64,000 nt of DNA from Janibacter endophyticus (GCF_016888335.1 NZ_JAFEJG010000004.1:1674001-1738000), one strand, 5' to 3'. Shown: positions 18,022-26,888, counted from the stretch's first letter. Notes: generated by a model from the letters alone, not told the origin. Numbers and translations: made by a program.

Positions 18022-19862
18022 ACGACGAGATCCACGAGATCCCCAGCGCCACCCCCCACCTGCGGACCGAGCTGGCGCGCCAGCTGCAGGAGCTGGTGCC
18101 CGAGGCGATCGCGGACGGCAAGGTCGACGTCACCAAGCTGACCGAGCTCCTCGCCGACGACGTCGCCGACAGCAGCGAGCGGTTCGGCCTGTTCTGGCCG
18201 GGCAAGAAGCGCGCGCTCCGCGCCGCCCAGGAGCCCACCACAGCGACCTTGCGCCCGATGAAGGACCAGAGCAAGGACTGGGACACGACCAAGAACGTCT
18301 TCATCGAGGGCGACAACCTGGAAGTGCTCAAGATCCTGCAGAAGCATTACCACGGCAAGATCAAGATGATCTACATCGATCCTCCGTACAACACAGGCAA
18401 GGACTTCGTGTACCCCGACAACTACAAGGAGGGGCTGGAGACCTATCTCGAGTGGACCAAGCAGGTCAACGAAGAGGGCAAGAAGGTCTCAACCAACAGC
18501 GAGTCCGAGGGGCGCTACCACTCGAACTGGCTGAACATGATGTATCCGCGCCTCAAGCTGGCCCGGAACCTGCTGACGCAGGATGGCGTCATCTTCATCT
18601 CGATCGATGACAACGAGATCGACAACCTCGTGAAGGTCTGTAACGAGGTCTTCGGTGAGGGCAACCACCTCGCGTCCTTCATCTGGAAGAGCAAGAGCGG
18701 CGGCGCCAATGACAGCGGCGAGGTGGCTGTCGATCACGAATACATCGTGTGTTTTTCTCGCTCGAAGACCGACAACGCGCTCGGCCTCGATCCCGATGCG
18801 GTGGCGACAACCTCGTACAACAATGAGGACGAGCGCGGGAAATACGCCCTCGAACGCCTAGACAAGCAAAACCTTCAGTACTCCAGCTCGATGGACTACG
18901 ACCTTGTGGGTCCGGACGGGCAGGTCTACAAGCTTTCGCATCGCGATCCCGCTCGCCCGAATGCCATCTGGCGCTGGTCCAAGGACAAGGTCCAGAACAA
19001 CATGGACCAGCTCGTCTTCAAAGACGGGAACGTCTACACGAAGAACTACCAGAAGCCGGGCGGCAAGCCGCGCTCGTTGTTCGTCGACGACCGCTTTGGC
19101 CGTACGCGGACTGGAAGCACCGAAGTCCGGGAGTTGCTCGGCGGCAGCTACTTCGATAACCCGAAGCCGACCAAGCTTCTGAAGACCTTGGTCGCGATTG
19201 GCACGACGCCCGACTCGATCGTGTTGGACTTCTTTGCCGGGTCGGGCTCCAGTGCGCACTCAGTCATGGCAGTGAACGCTAAGGACGGTGGCGCCCGCCG
19301 GTTCATCGCAGTCCAGTTGCCCGAGCCGACGGACGATGCCGATGCGAAGCGGGCTGGCTTCGACACCATTGCTGACATCTCGCGTAAGCGCATCGACGCG
19401 GCAGGCGAACAGGTGAAGGCGGAACTGGCCGGCCAGGCGGTCGATGTTGGATTCCGGGCTTTCGCCCTGGTCGACACCAATTTCTCGAAGTGGCGGGTGT
19501 CGAGCGACGTCGATGCCGACAAGCTTCAGCAGCACCTCCTTGAGCTCCGCGACAGCGCGGAGGATGACGCGACCGCTGACTCGCTGCTCGCCGAACTGCT
19601 GCTGAAGCAGGGCTACTCCCTCACGGAGGAGTCGGCGGAACAGGACATCGCAGGCCTCACCGTTCAAGCTGTTGGAGGCGGCCTGCTGCTTGCGTACCTC
19701 GACGAGCACACGAAGCCCTCGCTCGACCAGCTCCGCGCGGTCGTGGATGAGGAGCCCGCGCGATTCGTAATCCTCGAGGACGCGTTCCACGGTGACGACG
19801 AACTGAAGACCAACCTCGCTCAGCTCTGTAAGAGCAAGGGCGTGGAGCTCTGGACTGCCTGA
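18018..19862 (+). CDS. Type III restriction-modification methyltransferase subunit (Mod)
   Basis: Beta-class N6-adenine DNA methyltransferase: the catalytic DPPYNTG is at residues 121-127 and the SAM-binding FFAGSGSS follows at about 405, the order IV before I typical of Mod proteins. The region between carries the target-recognition part. The C-terminal 120 residues (LTEESAEQDIAGLTVQAVGGG to VELWTA) match the tail seen in type III Mod subunits. The ATG at 18018 overlaps the SNF2 stop as ATGA, with GGAG nine bases upstream; an ATG at 18003 is possible. Its TGA overlaps the Res start by one base. The three genes are translationally coupled, as needed for a stoichiometric Mod-Res complex. Confidence 0.93.
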   Translation: MNDEIHEIPSATPHLRTELARQLQELVPEAIADGKVDVTKLTELLADDVADSSERFGLFWPGKKRALRAAQEPTTATLRPMKDQSKDWDTTKNVFIEGDNLEVLKILQKHYHGKIKMIYIDPPYNTGKDFVYPDNYKEGLETYLEWTKQVNEEGKKVSTNSESEGRYHSNWLNMMYPRLKLARNLLTQDGVIFISIDDNEIDNLVKVCNEVFGEGNHLASFIWKSKSGGANDSGEVAVDHEYIVCFSRSKTDNALGLDPDAVATTSYNNEDERGKYALERLDKQNLQYSSSMDYDLVGPDGQVYKLSHRDPARPNAIWRWSKDKVQNNMDQLVFKDGNVYTKNYQKPGGKPRSLFVDDRFGRTRTGSTEVRELLGGSYFDNPKPTKLLKTLVAIGTTPDSIVLDFFAGSGSSAHSVMAVNAKDGGARRFIAVQLPEPTDDADAKRAGFDTIADISRKRIDAAGEQVKAELAGQAVDVGFRAFALVDTNFSKWRVSSDVDADKLQQHLLELRDSAEDDATADSLLAELLLKQGYSLTEESAEQDIAGLTVQAVGGGLLLAYLDEHTKPSLDQLRAVVDEEPARFVILEDAFHGDDELKTNLAQLCKSKGVELWTA

Positions 19863-22825
19863 TGGAGTTCAAGTTCGACGCCAAGCAGCAATACCAGCTC
19901 GACGCGATCGGGTCGCTGGTGCAGCTCTTCGACGGCCAGCCCAAAGACGCGGAAGCGGTCCTGACTACGCTGCGTACGAAGGGCACGCTGAACGGAGCCC
20001 AGGATCAGACCAGTCTCGATCTCGATCTCTCGCAGGAGGTCGGAGCGGTGGGCAACAACCTCGTTCTCGACGAGGCGACCATCTTGCAGAACCTGCAGGC
20101 TGTCCAGGACAAGAACGGCTTGGAGGTTCTCGGGGCTCTCGCGGGAGATGCCCTCGATTTCGACATCGAGATGGAGACCGGCACCGGCAAAACGTACGTC
20201 TACCTGCGGACGATCTTCGAGCTGGCCAAGACGTACAACTTCACCAAGTTCGTCATTCTTGTGCCGAGCGTCGCGATCAAGGAAGGCGTCACCACCAGCA
20301 TCAAGTTGATGCACCAGCACTTCCGTGGCCTGTATCCCGCGCAGCCATTCGATTACTCGGTTTATTCGGGAAAGTTCGCAGATGAGGTTCAAGGTTTCGC
20401 GACCAGCACGAACGTTCAGATCATGGTTATGACAATTGACGCGATCCGCGGAAATGCTAATACGCGCATTATCCATCAGGCCCGAAACCAATTGGGAGGA
20501 TTTCGCGCGATTGACTACCTTAAGGCGACTCGTCCGGTGGTCATCATGGATGAGCCGCAGAACATGGAGTCGCAGCTCTCGCAGTCCTCCATCGGGGAGC
20601 TCGACCCGATTGCCACGCTGCGGTTCTCTGCGACGCACCGCAAGCAGCGCAATGTCGTCTACCGGCTCGACCCGGTCGACGCCCACGACCACGGCCTCGT
20701 CAAGCAGATCGTCGTCGCAGAGGTCGCCCAGCAGGGCTCGGACGCCACGCCGTACATCAAGGTCGTCGAGGTCAAGCGCGACCCGTGGGAGGCCAAGCTC
20801 GAGCTGGCCGTACGCGGTGCCGATGGCTCTCTGACTCGCCGAGTCGTGAAGGCCAAGCGAGACCAGGAGCTGTCCAACCTCACCAACAATCCCGCCTACG
20901 AGGGTTGGTGGATCACCGAGCTGTCGATCGAGCCTCAGTTCGTGGAGCTCAACAAGCACGGCATGCTTCAGCAGGGCGAGGAGATCGGCGGCAACTCCGA
21001 CTCGATCTACCGCGAGATGATCCGCGAGACGATCAAGGAGCACTTCCGCAAGCAGACGATGCTGGCGTCGAAGGGCATCAAGGTGCTCAGCCTGTTCTTC
21101 ATCGACAAGGTCGAGAACTTCCTCGGCGACGGCTTCAACAACATCGACGCCAACGGCCAGTTCGTCCAGTGGTTCGACGAGCTGTTCCGCGAGGAGCGAG
21201 CCAAGTCGCCGCAATGGCAGGAACTCTTCCCGCAGGATCCCGCCGAGCTTCGACGCGGCTACTTCTCCGTTCTCAAGGCCAAGCGCGGCGGCACCGACAC
21301 CTTCCAGGACACGTCAGGCAGCACCAAGGCCGACGACGACGCTTACGACCTGATCATGCGCGACAAGGCCCGCCTGCTCGACCAGGCGGAGCCCGTCCGC
21401 TTCATCTTCAGCCACTCCGCACTTCGTGAAGGCTGGGACAACCCGAACGTCTTCCAGATCTGCACGTTGCGCGAAATGGGTGCCGAGGTAGAGCGACGCC
21501 AGACCATCGGCCGTGGCCTCCGCCTGCCGGTTGACCAGACTGGCGAGCGCGTGGCAGACCGCAGCGTCGCCCAGCTGACCGTGATCGCCAACGAGTCCTA
21601 CGTCGCGTTCGCCAAGTCGCTCCAGACCGAGTACGAGAAGTCGGGCGTCGAGATCGGTCGCGTGCGCCTGCAGGAGTTCTCCAAGATCGCCCTCTACCAA
21701 GAGCACATCGAGCCCGACGGCCCGGAGTACTTCGGCTACGAGCGCTCCAAGACTCTCTACGAGGCACTGGAGTCCTCGGGGATGATCAAGGACGGCAAGG
21801 TCACCGCTGCCTACCATCCGACGCAGCTCGGGTTCGACCTCAAGCAGCACATCCCGGACTTCTTCTGGCCGTACGAAGACACGATCATCGAGTACATCGG
21901 CCGCTCTAGCATCGAGCGGTACGTGAAGCCGCAGTCCAAGCGGAAGGCACGCAAGCTCAACAAGGAGCTCTTCGCGAACCCCGAGTTCGAAGAGTTCTGG
22001 CGCGCCATCTCAGCTCGCACGACGTACCGGGTTTCGGTCGAGCGTGACCGGCTCATTGAGGCGACCGTGAAGGCGATCAAGGAAGCGCCGGCCATCCAGC
22101 CGCTTCGCATCCAAGTGACCCGTGCCGGAGTCAAGATTCTTCGCGGTGGCACCAAGGCGACCGAGACCGGCCAGCGATCCGCATCTCTCCAGGGGGCCTA
22201 CGACCTGCCCGACATCATCACCGAGCTGCAGGAAGCCACGTCGCTGACGCGAAAGACGATCATCGACATCCTTCTGGACAGCGAGCGCCTGCCCGAGTTC
22301 ATCGGGAACCCCAATGACTTCATCCAGATGGTCAAGGGTCGGCTGCAGGCCGTGCTCGCAGAGATCGTCACCGAGGGCATCCAGTACGAAAAGATCGGCG
22401 GCTACGTCTATGAGCTGCGCGAGCTGCAGAAGGACGGTCAGGAGGAGAAGGACCGCTTCCTCGACCAGATGTACAAGCTGCAGAACCCGGAGAAGTCCGA
22501 CTTCGACTACGTCGTCTACGACTCCGAGCCCGAGCGCCAGTTCGCCGAACTGCTCGACGGCCGCAGCGACATCAAGCTCTTCATGAAGCTCCCGGGCAAG
22601 TTCAAGATCGACACTCCCGTCGGCCCGTATAACCCGGACTGGGCGATCATCAAGCACGAGGACGGTGCCGACCGGATCTACATGATCCGCGAGACCAAGA
22701 GCACCGACGACGAGGTCAAGCGCCGCCCGACCGAGAACGCGAAGATCAAGGCAGCGACCAAGCACTTCGCCGCGATCGGTGTTGGCGACTACGCCGTCTC
22801 AACGCCCGCCAACTGGAGGGTTTGA
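19862..22825 (+). CDS. Type III restriction subunit (Res), helicase-nuclease
   Basis: A 987-residue Res subunit. The DEAD-like ATPase starts with METGTGKTYVYLRT (Walker A, about residue 105), then VVIMDEPQN (Walker B variant DEPQ), RFSATHR and the C-terminal helicase part EGWDNPNVFQICTLRE with RRQTIGRGLRLPVD. The C-terminus has a PD-(D/E)XK nuclease: PYNPDWAI followed by MIRETKST. It cuts after ATP-dependent communication between Mod-bound sites. It overlaps the Mod stop by one base (TGATG). A stretch at 20340-20520 is less GC-rich than the rest, suggesting mosaic origin. Confidence 0.94.
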   Translation: MEFKFDAKQQYQLDAIGSLVQLFDGQPKDAEAVLTTLRTKGTLNGAQDQTSLDLDLSQEVGAVGNNLVLDEATILQNLQAVQDKNGLEVLGALAGDALDFDIEMETGTGKTYVYLRTIFELAKTYNFTKFVILVPSVAIKEGVTTSIKLMHQHFRGLYPAQPFDYSVYSGKFADEVQGFATSTNVQIMVMTIDAIRGNANTRIIHQARNQLGGFRAIDYLKATRPVVIMDEPQNMESQLSQSSIGELDPIATLRFSATHRKQRNVVYRLDPVDAHDHGLVKQIVVAEVAQQGSDATPYIKVVEVKRDPWEAKLELAVRGADGSLTRRVVKAKRDQELSNLTNNPAYEGWWITELSIEPQFVELNKHGMLQQGEEIGGNSDSIYREMIRETIKEHFRKQTMLASKGIKVLSLFFIDKVENFLGDGFNNIDANGQFVQWFDELFREERAKSPQWQELFPQDPAELRRGYFSVLKAKRGGTDTFQDTSGSTKADDDAYDLIMRDKARLLDQAEPVRFIFSHSALREGWDNPNVFQICTLREMGAEVERRQTIGRGLRLPVDQTGERVADRSVAQLTVIANESYVAFAKSLQTEYEKSGVEIGRVRLQEFSKIALYQEHIEPDGPEYFGYERSKTLYEALESSGMIKDGKVTAAYHPTQLGFDLKQHIPDFFWPYEDTIIEYIGRSSIERYVKPQSKRKARKLNKELFANPEFEEFWRAISARTTYRVSVERDRLIEATVKAIKEAPAIQPLRIQVTRAGVKILRGGTKATETGQRSASLQGAYDLPDIITELQEATSLTRKTIIDILLDSERLPEFIGNPNDFIQMVKGRLQAVLAEIVTEGIQYEKIGGYVYELRELQKDGQEEKDRFLDQMYKLQNPEKSDFDYVVYDSEPERQFAELLDGRSDIKLFMKLPGKFKIDTPVGPYNPDWAIIKHEDGADRIYMIRETKSTDDEVKRRPTENAKIKAATKHFAAIGVGDYAVSTPANWRV

Positions 22826-23236
22826 GTTAGAGACACGATTGACGCGCTTGAGTCCTCCGATGAAGGGAGCGCCGACGTCGTCCTCGGCCGCTCGGCGGGG
22901 ATGACGCGTGAGGACTTCATCCGTGCTGGCCGGGTCATCAGAACCTTCGGCACGCCCGGCAAGTTCGGGCCCTACACGAACATCTACCTCACCTCACCTC
23001 ACCTCGCCGGACGGGCGGCTCAAGTGGTGGACATGGACGCCGTCGCCGATGACACCGACCTCTTCAACCGGGCCACGACCGAGCGGTGCTCGACCTGGCC
23101 ATCGACCGCCTCGGGGCGCTTGCCTCACGCTGCTCATCGTGGCCTGACGAGCACGGACTTTTCCGGAACGGTCAACACTTCGCAACGAGCGGTACCAGGC
23201 TCGCACCACACCCTCACAACCCCGAGAGGACCCTCG
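22826..23236 (+). other. Gene-free stretch with a broken coding remnant
   Basis: 411 bp between Res and the HD hydrolase. Directly after the Res stop an open frame without its own start reads DTIDALESSDEGSADVV.. then MTREDFIRAGRVIRTFG, GPYTNIYL and DTDLFNRATTE, after which sense continues in another frame as VLDLAIDRLGALASRC. The composition is coding-like, so this looks like a decayed gene with a frame shift near 23085. I cannot name the family. It probably marks the right edge of the defence island. Confidence 0.5.
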
Positions 23237-23875
23237 ATGACCCAACCCCGTGAGATCGACTGGTCGACGGTCAAGGCCGCCTTCGACTTCGCCCTCGACG
23301 AGCACGTCGACCAGGCCCGCAAGGGCACCGACATCCCGTACATGGCGCACCTGTGGGGCGTCGCCTCGCTCGTCCTCGAGGCTGGCGGAGCGACCGACGA
23401 CGTCGTCGCCGCGCTCTTGCACGACACCGCGGAGGACCAGGGCGGCCGAGAGACCCTCGCCCGCATCGAGACTGCCTTCGGCGCGCACGTGGCGAGCATG
23501 GTCGAGGGCCTCTCGGACGCTCTCCCGGCGAAGGGGGAGGAGAAGCCTCCGTGGGATGAGCGGAAGCAGGCCTACGTCGACCACGTGGCTGACCAGCCGA
23601 TCGACGTCCTGCGGGTCAGCGCAGCGGACAAGCTGCAGAACCTGCGGTCGATGATCGCCGACCACCGCGCACAGGGTTCGTCGCTGTGGGAGCGCTTCAA
23701 CCAGAAGGACCCCCGCCGGCACCTCTGGTACCTCGGTGCGCTGACCTCCGCCTACGAGTCGCGGGCGGTGGAGGACGCAGGGCTCGACGGGCTCGCCGCC
23801 GAGCTGCGTGCAGGCCTCACCGAGCTCGAGCGGCTCGTCAGCTCGCAGGTCACCACCGGATCGGCACCTGCATGA
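23237..23875 (+). CDS. HD-domain hydrolase, RelA/SpoT-hydrolase-like
   Basis: A 212-residue HD phosphohydrolase: ALDEHVDQARKGTDIPYMAHLWGVASLVLE, the metal-binding HD in VVAALLHDTAEDQ, IETAFGAHVASMVEGLSD and VSAADKLQNLRSM. The layout (HLW..HD..D) is that of the hydrolase half of (p)ppGpp synthetase/hydrolases and of small stand-alone MESH1-like enzymes; the natural substrate may be an alarmone or another nucleotide. The start at 23237 follows GAGAGGA by seven bases. An in-frame extension upstream is part of the decayed frame. It carries CGAAGGGG, so it belongs compositionally to the chromosome. Confidence 0.87.
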   Translation: MTQPREIDWSTVKAAFDFALDEHVDQARKGTDIPYMAHLWGVASLVLEAGGATDDVVAALLHDTAEDQGGRETLARIETAFGAHVASMVEGLSDALPAKGEEKPPWDERKQAYVDHVADQPIDVLRVSAADKLQNLRSMIADHRAQGSSLWERFNQKDPRRHLWYLGALTSAYESRAVEDAGLDGLAAELRAGLTELERLVSSQVTTGSAPA

Positions 23876-23967
23876 AGGGCTCCCGAGCCGGGCGGACCTC
23901 CTGACGCCCCAGCGTTGTCAGTGGTCATCCGTACCGTTGGGGTGTCGGTTCGAGATGGGGGGGTCGG

Positions 23968-25158
23968 GTGGTCGAGATGGGGAGCTTCGACGAGGCGCTG
24001 GAGAGCGCGTGGCGTGACTTCCGCGAGGCGCTCGCGGACACGATGGTGACCTTGCGGGACGGGCGCATCCCGCTCTTCATCAAGCAGCGCGACGACCGGG
24101 TGCGTCGCCACTTCGTCGCGGTGCGACGCGCCGGCGACGAGGTCGTCGTCTGGGTCGCGTCGAACAGCACCGTCGCGCCGGATCAGCGGCTCAGCCGGTC
24201 GAGCCTGACCGACCTGCGTCGCCTCGGTCTCTCCCGGCGCTCGGCGAAGGGGTACACCGCCGCCTTCCCGATGAGCCACGTCGACGAGGCGGCAGCGCTC
24301 GTCGTCAGCGTCCTGCGTGACGTCCTCGACGTCGTCCACCCGTCGATGCTCGTGAGCCGCGAGCGAGCCCTCACTCCTGAGGCACCGGCCGGCTCACCGG
24401 AGGCGTGGGGCGACATGGTCGTCCGCCCCCTGGGCCCGGACCACCTGGGTCACGTCGTCGTCGGCACCCTCACCGCGATGCTCGGCCAGGAGCCGCGCCG
24501 TGACTCCGACGGCGACCTTGTCGTGCCTCGTGGGCGGGCAGTCGCCTTCGTGCGGTGCCACCCGCGACGGACCCTCGTCCAGGTCTTCGGGCACCTGGCG
24601 ATCGACATCAGCGTCGGTGCTGCTGCCGACGCCGCGGTGGCCCGGCTCAACCAGGAGCACGAGCTCCTGAAGTTCGTCCACGCCGACGGCACCGTCTTCG
24701 TCAGCGTCGACCTGCCAGCCGCCCCCTTCGTCCCGGCTCACCTCAAGGGGGCGCTCGCCCACCTCCTGCACGTCATCGACAGCGAGCAGGAGAGCGTCGC
24801 CGGAGCGACCGGCGGGCGGACCTTCCTCGGGTCTCCGCAGTCAGCCCCGTCGGACGGCGAGCCCGACCGCATCCACCCCGTCATGGCGCGCTTCCTCCAG
24901 CTCGACGCGCTCGAGGAGGGTTCAGTCGACGCCCACGCCATGGCCAAGCTCTGCGGGTACGACGACGACCTCATCCTCGAGCTCATCCGGTGGAACGAGG
25001 AGCAGGAGATCGAGTGGATGACGGCGCACGACGACGCCCTCGACCGCGGCGAGCAGGCCGAGGCAGCCGCCTGCGAGCGGGAGCGCGCCCACGCCGAGCG
25101 CACCGTCACCCTCCTGCGTCAGACCCTCCACCTCGTCCTCCTCGGGGAGAGCGCATGA
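23968..25158 (+). CDS. Second YbjN/TY-Chap-like protein
   Basis: A 396-residue protein from GTG 23968 (ATG 23977 is an alternative). The N-terminal domain starts SFDEALESAWRDFREALADTMVTL. The second domain repeats the pattern seen in the 10772-11761 protein: DSDGDLVVPRGRAVAFVRCH, AVARLNQEHELLKFVHADGTVFVSV, DLPAAPFVPAHLKGALAHLLHVI. A helical, acidic C-terminal region (about residues 295-396) follows and is unique to this copy. The stop overlaps the start of the small zinc-ribbon gene as ATGA. The peptide-binding chaperone role is family inference. Confidence 0.72.
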   Translation: MVEMGSFDEALESAWRDFREALADTMVTLRDGRIPLFIKQRDDRVRRHFVAVRRAGDEVVVWVASNSTVAPDQRLSRSSLTDLRRLGLSRRSAKGYTAAFPMSHVDEAAALVVSVLRDVLDVVHPSMLVSRERALTPEAPAGSPEAWGDMVVRPLGPDHLGHVVVGTLTAMLGQEPRRDSDGDLVVPRGRAVAFVRCHPRRTLVQVFGHLAIDISVGAAADAAVARLNQEHELLKFVHADGTVFVSVDLPAAPFVPAHLKGALAHLLHVIDSEQESVAGATGGRTFLGSPQSAPSDGEPDRIHPVMARFLQLDALEEGSVDAHAMAKLCGYDDDLILELIRWNEEQEIEWMTAHDDALDRGEQAEAAACERERAHAERTVTLLRQTLHLVLLGESA

Positions 25159-25385
25159 CCACCGCCGAGACCTGCCCCGCCCGCGGCTCCACCAGTCTCC
25201 GGCGACGCCTCTACGGCCTGCCGTCCGCAGCCGCCATGGAGGAGGTCGAGCGTGACCACGACCTCGAGCTCGGCGGGTGCGTGATCAGCCCGACCTTCTG
25301 GACGGTGAAGTGCAAGGACTGCGGGCACGAGATCACCCTGGGCGAGACGATGTCCACCTTCCGCGGCGACCCCGGCGACGCGTGA
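25155..25385 (+). CDS. Small zinc-ribbon-like protein
   Basis: 76 residues. A cysteine pair in VKCKDCGHEI and another cysteine in LELGGCVISPTFW suggest a one-zinc ribbon; the spacing GGC..P.FW.VKCKDCG resembles small zinc-ribbon partners of toxin or conflict genes. The ATG at 25155 overlaps the TY-Chap stop (ATGA), so the two are translated together. No function is assigned. Confidence 0.75.
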   Translation: MTTAETCPARGSTSLRRRLYGLPSAAAMEEVERDHDLELGGCVISPTFWTVKCKDCGHEITLGETMSTFRGDPGDA

Positions 25386-25413
25386 GCAACATGCAACATG
25401 CCAGGGTGATCGC

Positions 25414-25974
25414 ATGAGCATCGCCGACCGGCTCCGGACCATCCCTTCGCTCACCGGTACCGCCCCCGACCTCGACGCGCTCCCTTCGGACCCGCACGAC
25501 CTCTTCACCGACTGGCTCGGCACGGCCGTCGTAGGTGGCGTCCCTGAGCCGATCGCCGTCACCCTCGCCACCGTCGATGCTGACGGCATCCCCGACGCGC
25601 GCACCCTCCTGCTCAAGGACGTCGACGAGCGAGGGTGGGCCTTCGCCGGCACCGCCTCCTCCCGCAAGGCCGCTCAGCTCACCGCGAACCCCGCCGCAGC
25701 CCTCAGCCTGTGGAGGCAGCCGCAGATGCGCGCCATCCGCATCCGCGGACCCGTCGTCCAGGCGAGCCACGAGGAGTGCCAGGCCGACCTCGCCGCCCGC
25801 AGCCCCCAGGCCCGCGCCACCGTGCCGCCGGGGGAGTGGCGGGTCTGGCGCGTCCAGCCCCAGCGCATCGAGTACTGGCAGGGCTCGCCCGACCGGCAGC
25901 ACATCCGGATCATCTACGGACGCGACGGCGACGGGTGGACCCGCACCGTCGACCGCGGCGAGAACGCGCGCTAG
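25414..25974 (+). CDS. Pyridoxamine 5'-phosphate oxidase family protein (PdxH-like)
   Basis: A 186-residue FMN-binding PNPOx-fold protein: IAVTLATVDADGIPDARTLLLKDVDERGWAFAGT, SSRKAAQLTANPAAALSLWR, IRIRGPV, and the PdxH-type C-terminus WRVQPQRIEYWQGSPDR..RIIY. It is slightly shorter than E. coli PdxH (about 218) but keeps the C-terminal substrate-side motif, so PLP synthesis is likely though not certain. The TAG stop shares CTAG with the natural end of the convergent DUF1028 gene. Confidence 0.85.
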   Translation: MSIADRLRTIPSLTGTAPDLDALPSDPHDLFTDWLGTAVVGGVPEPIAVTLATVDADGIPDARTLLLKDVDERGWAFAGTASSRKAAQLTANPAAALSLWRQPQMRAIRIRGPVVQASHEECQADLAARSPQARATVPPGEWRVWRVQPQRIEYWQGSPDRQHIRIIYGRDGDGWTRTVDRGENAR

Positions 25975-26821
25975 CCCGCGCTGCGCTCAGCCGCCTCCCG
26001 CCGCAGCTCCTCGAGCACGCGGGCGTCGATCCCACCAGCGCGTGCCGGGTCTCGAGGTTGACCTCGCCCATCCACCACTCCAGCGTCGCCTCGACCGACT
26101 CCGCCGCGTCCGCCGACCGGGCACGGACCTGCACGAGCAGTCCCGTGACCTCCTCACGCAGCTCGCCTTCGAGCGGCGCGACGCCCTCGGGAGCGCCGAA
26201 GTACAGCGTGTGCAGGGAGTGGATCCGCGCGAGCTCGGCCGGGGCGTCCGGGTGATCGTCGACCCGCAGGTCCGCCAGCACCCCGCACCGGTCGTACCCC
26301 GTGCCCGGCTCGTAGGCGAGGATCGCCGCCGACTGCCGGCCCCGCGCATCCCCACCCGCCGCGTCCCCGGCGAGCAGCGCCGCGAGCAGCCGCGCGTCGA
26401 GCGGGTCGCCCGCCGACGCCAGCCAGGCCCGCTCCATCTCCTCCACGACCTCCGGACCGACGAGGATGTTGCCCTGGATCGCGTAGGCCGAGCTCACCCC
26501 TTCGCCCGTGCGTCCACCCGCCCACGGCATGCACCCCGGCCCCGTCCACGACGCGGCACCGCCATCGCCGACCACCCCGACCTGACGGTCACCGCGTCCG
26601 GCGTCCGCGGCCACCGCGGCATCGAGCGCCGCCTGCGCGGACTCGCCCCGCGCCAGCGCCGCGAGCAGCTCGCCCCGGTACGCCACCCGGGCCATCGCCT
26701 GGGTGGCGACCGCGCCGACCCCCATCTCGACCTGCGGGACGACCGCACCCGCCGAGAGGAACTTGCTCGCCACCACGACGCCCCACGCGTCCCCGTCCCT
26801 GGCCACGATCGAGAAGGTCAT
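25910..26821 (-). CDS. DUF1028 protein with a probable C-terminal frameshift
   Basis: DUF1028 (Ntn-hydrolase-like) protein: MTFSIVARDGDAWGVVVASKFLSAGAVVP, GVGAVATQAMARVAYRG, VVGDGGAASWTG, GVSSAYAIQGNIL, and Gly-rich ARLLAALLAGDAAGGDARG. As read it has 303 residues, but after MGEVNLETRHA the sequence becomes arginine/serine-rich and runs into the PdxH-like gene. In the -1 frame from about 26040 it continues sensibly (GGIDARVLEELRREAAERSAG) and stops at 25971-25973, giving a four-base tail-to-tail overlap like two other pairs in this window. One missing base near 26040 explains this. The biochemical role of the family is not settled. Confidence 0.8.
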   Translation of the reverse strand: MTFSIVARDGDAWGVVVASKFLSAGAVVPQVEMGVGAVATQAMARVAYRGELLAALARGESAQAALDAAVAADAGRGDRQVGVVGDGGAASWTGPGCMPWAGGRTGEGVSSAYAIQGNILVGPEVVEEMERAWLASAGDPLDARLLAALLAGDAAGGDARGRQSAAILAYEPGTGYDRCGVLADLRVDDHPDAPAELARIHSLHTLYFGAPEGVAPLEGELREEVTGLLVQVRARSADAAESVEATLEWWMGEVNLETRHALVGSTPACSRSCGGRRLSAARASARSRRGRRCGSTRRRRVRR

Positions 26822-26855
26822 CGCCGCACCCTACGCAGCGCCCCGTATGGTACCT

Positions 26856-26887
26856 AGGTGTAGACTTGGCGATAGTGAGGTGTAAAC
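26856..26887. promoter_or_regulatory. Direct repeats at the vapBC promoter
   Basis: AGGTGTAGAC (26856-26865) and AGGTGTAAAC (26878-26887) are spaced 22 bp, about two helical turns, immediately before the vapB ATG. Adjacent palindromes GGTACC and CCTAGG lie at 26849-26858. Autoregulation by the VapBC complex is expected from the family; these are candidate half-sites. Confidence 0.45.
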
Positions 26888-26888
26888 C

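Noticed and set aside
13201-22825. DISARM or BREX system
   Set aside because: An SNF2 helicase and a methyltransferase are present, but there is no DUF1998 protein, PLD nuclease, PglZ or BrxL; Mod and Res are clearly type III.
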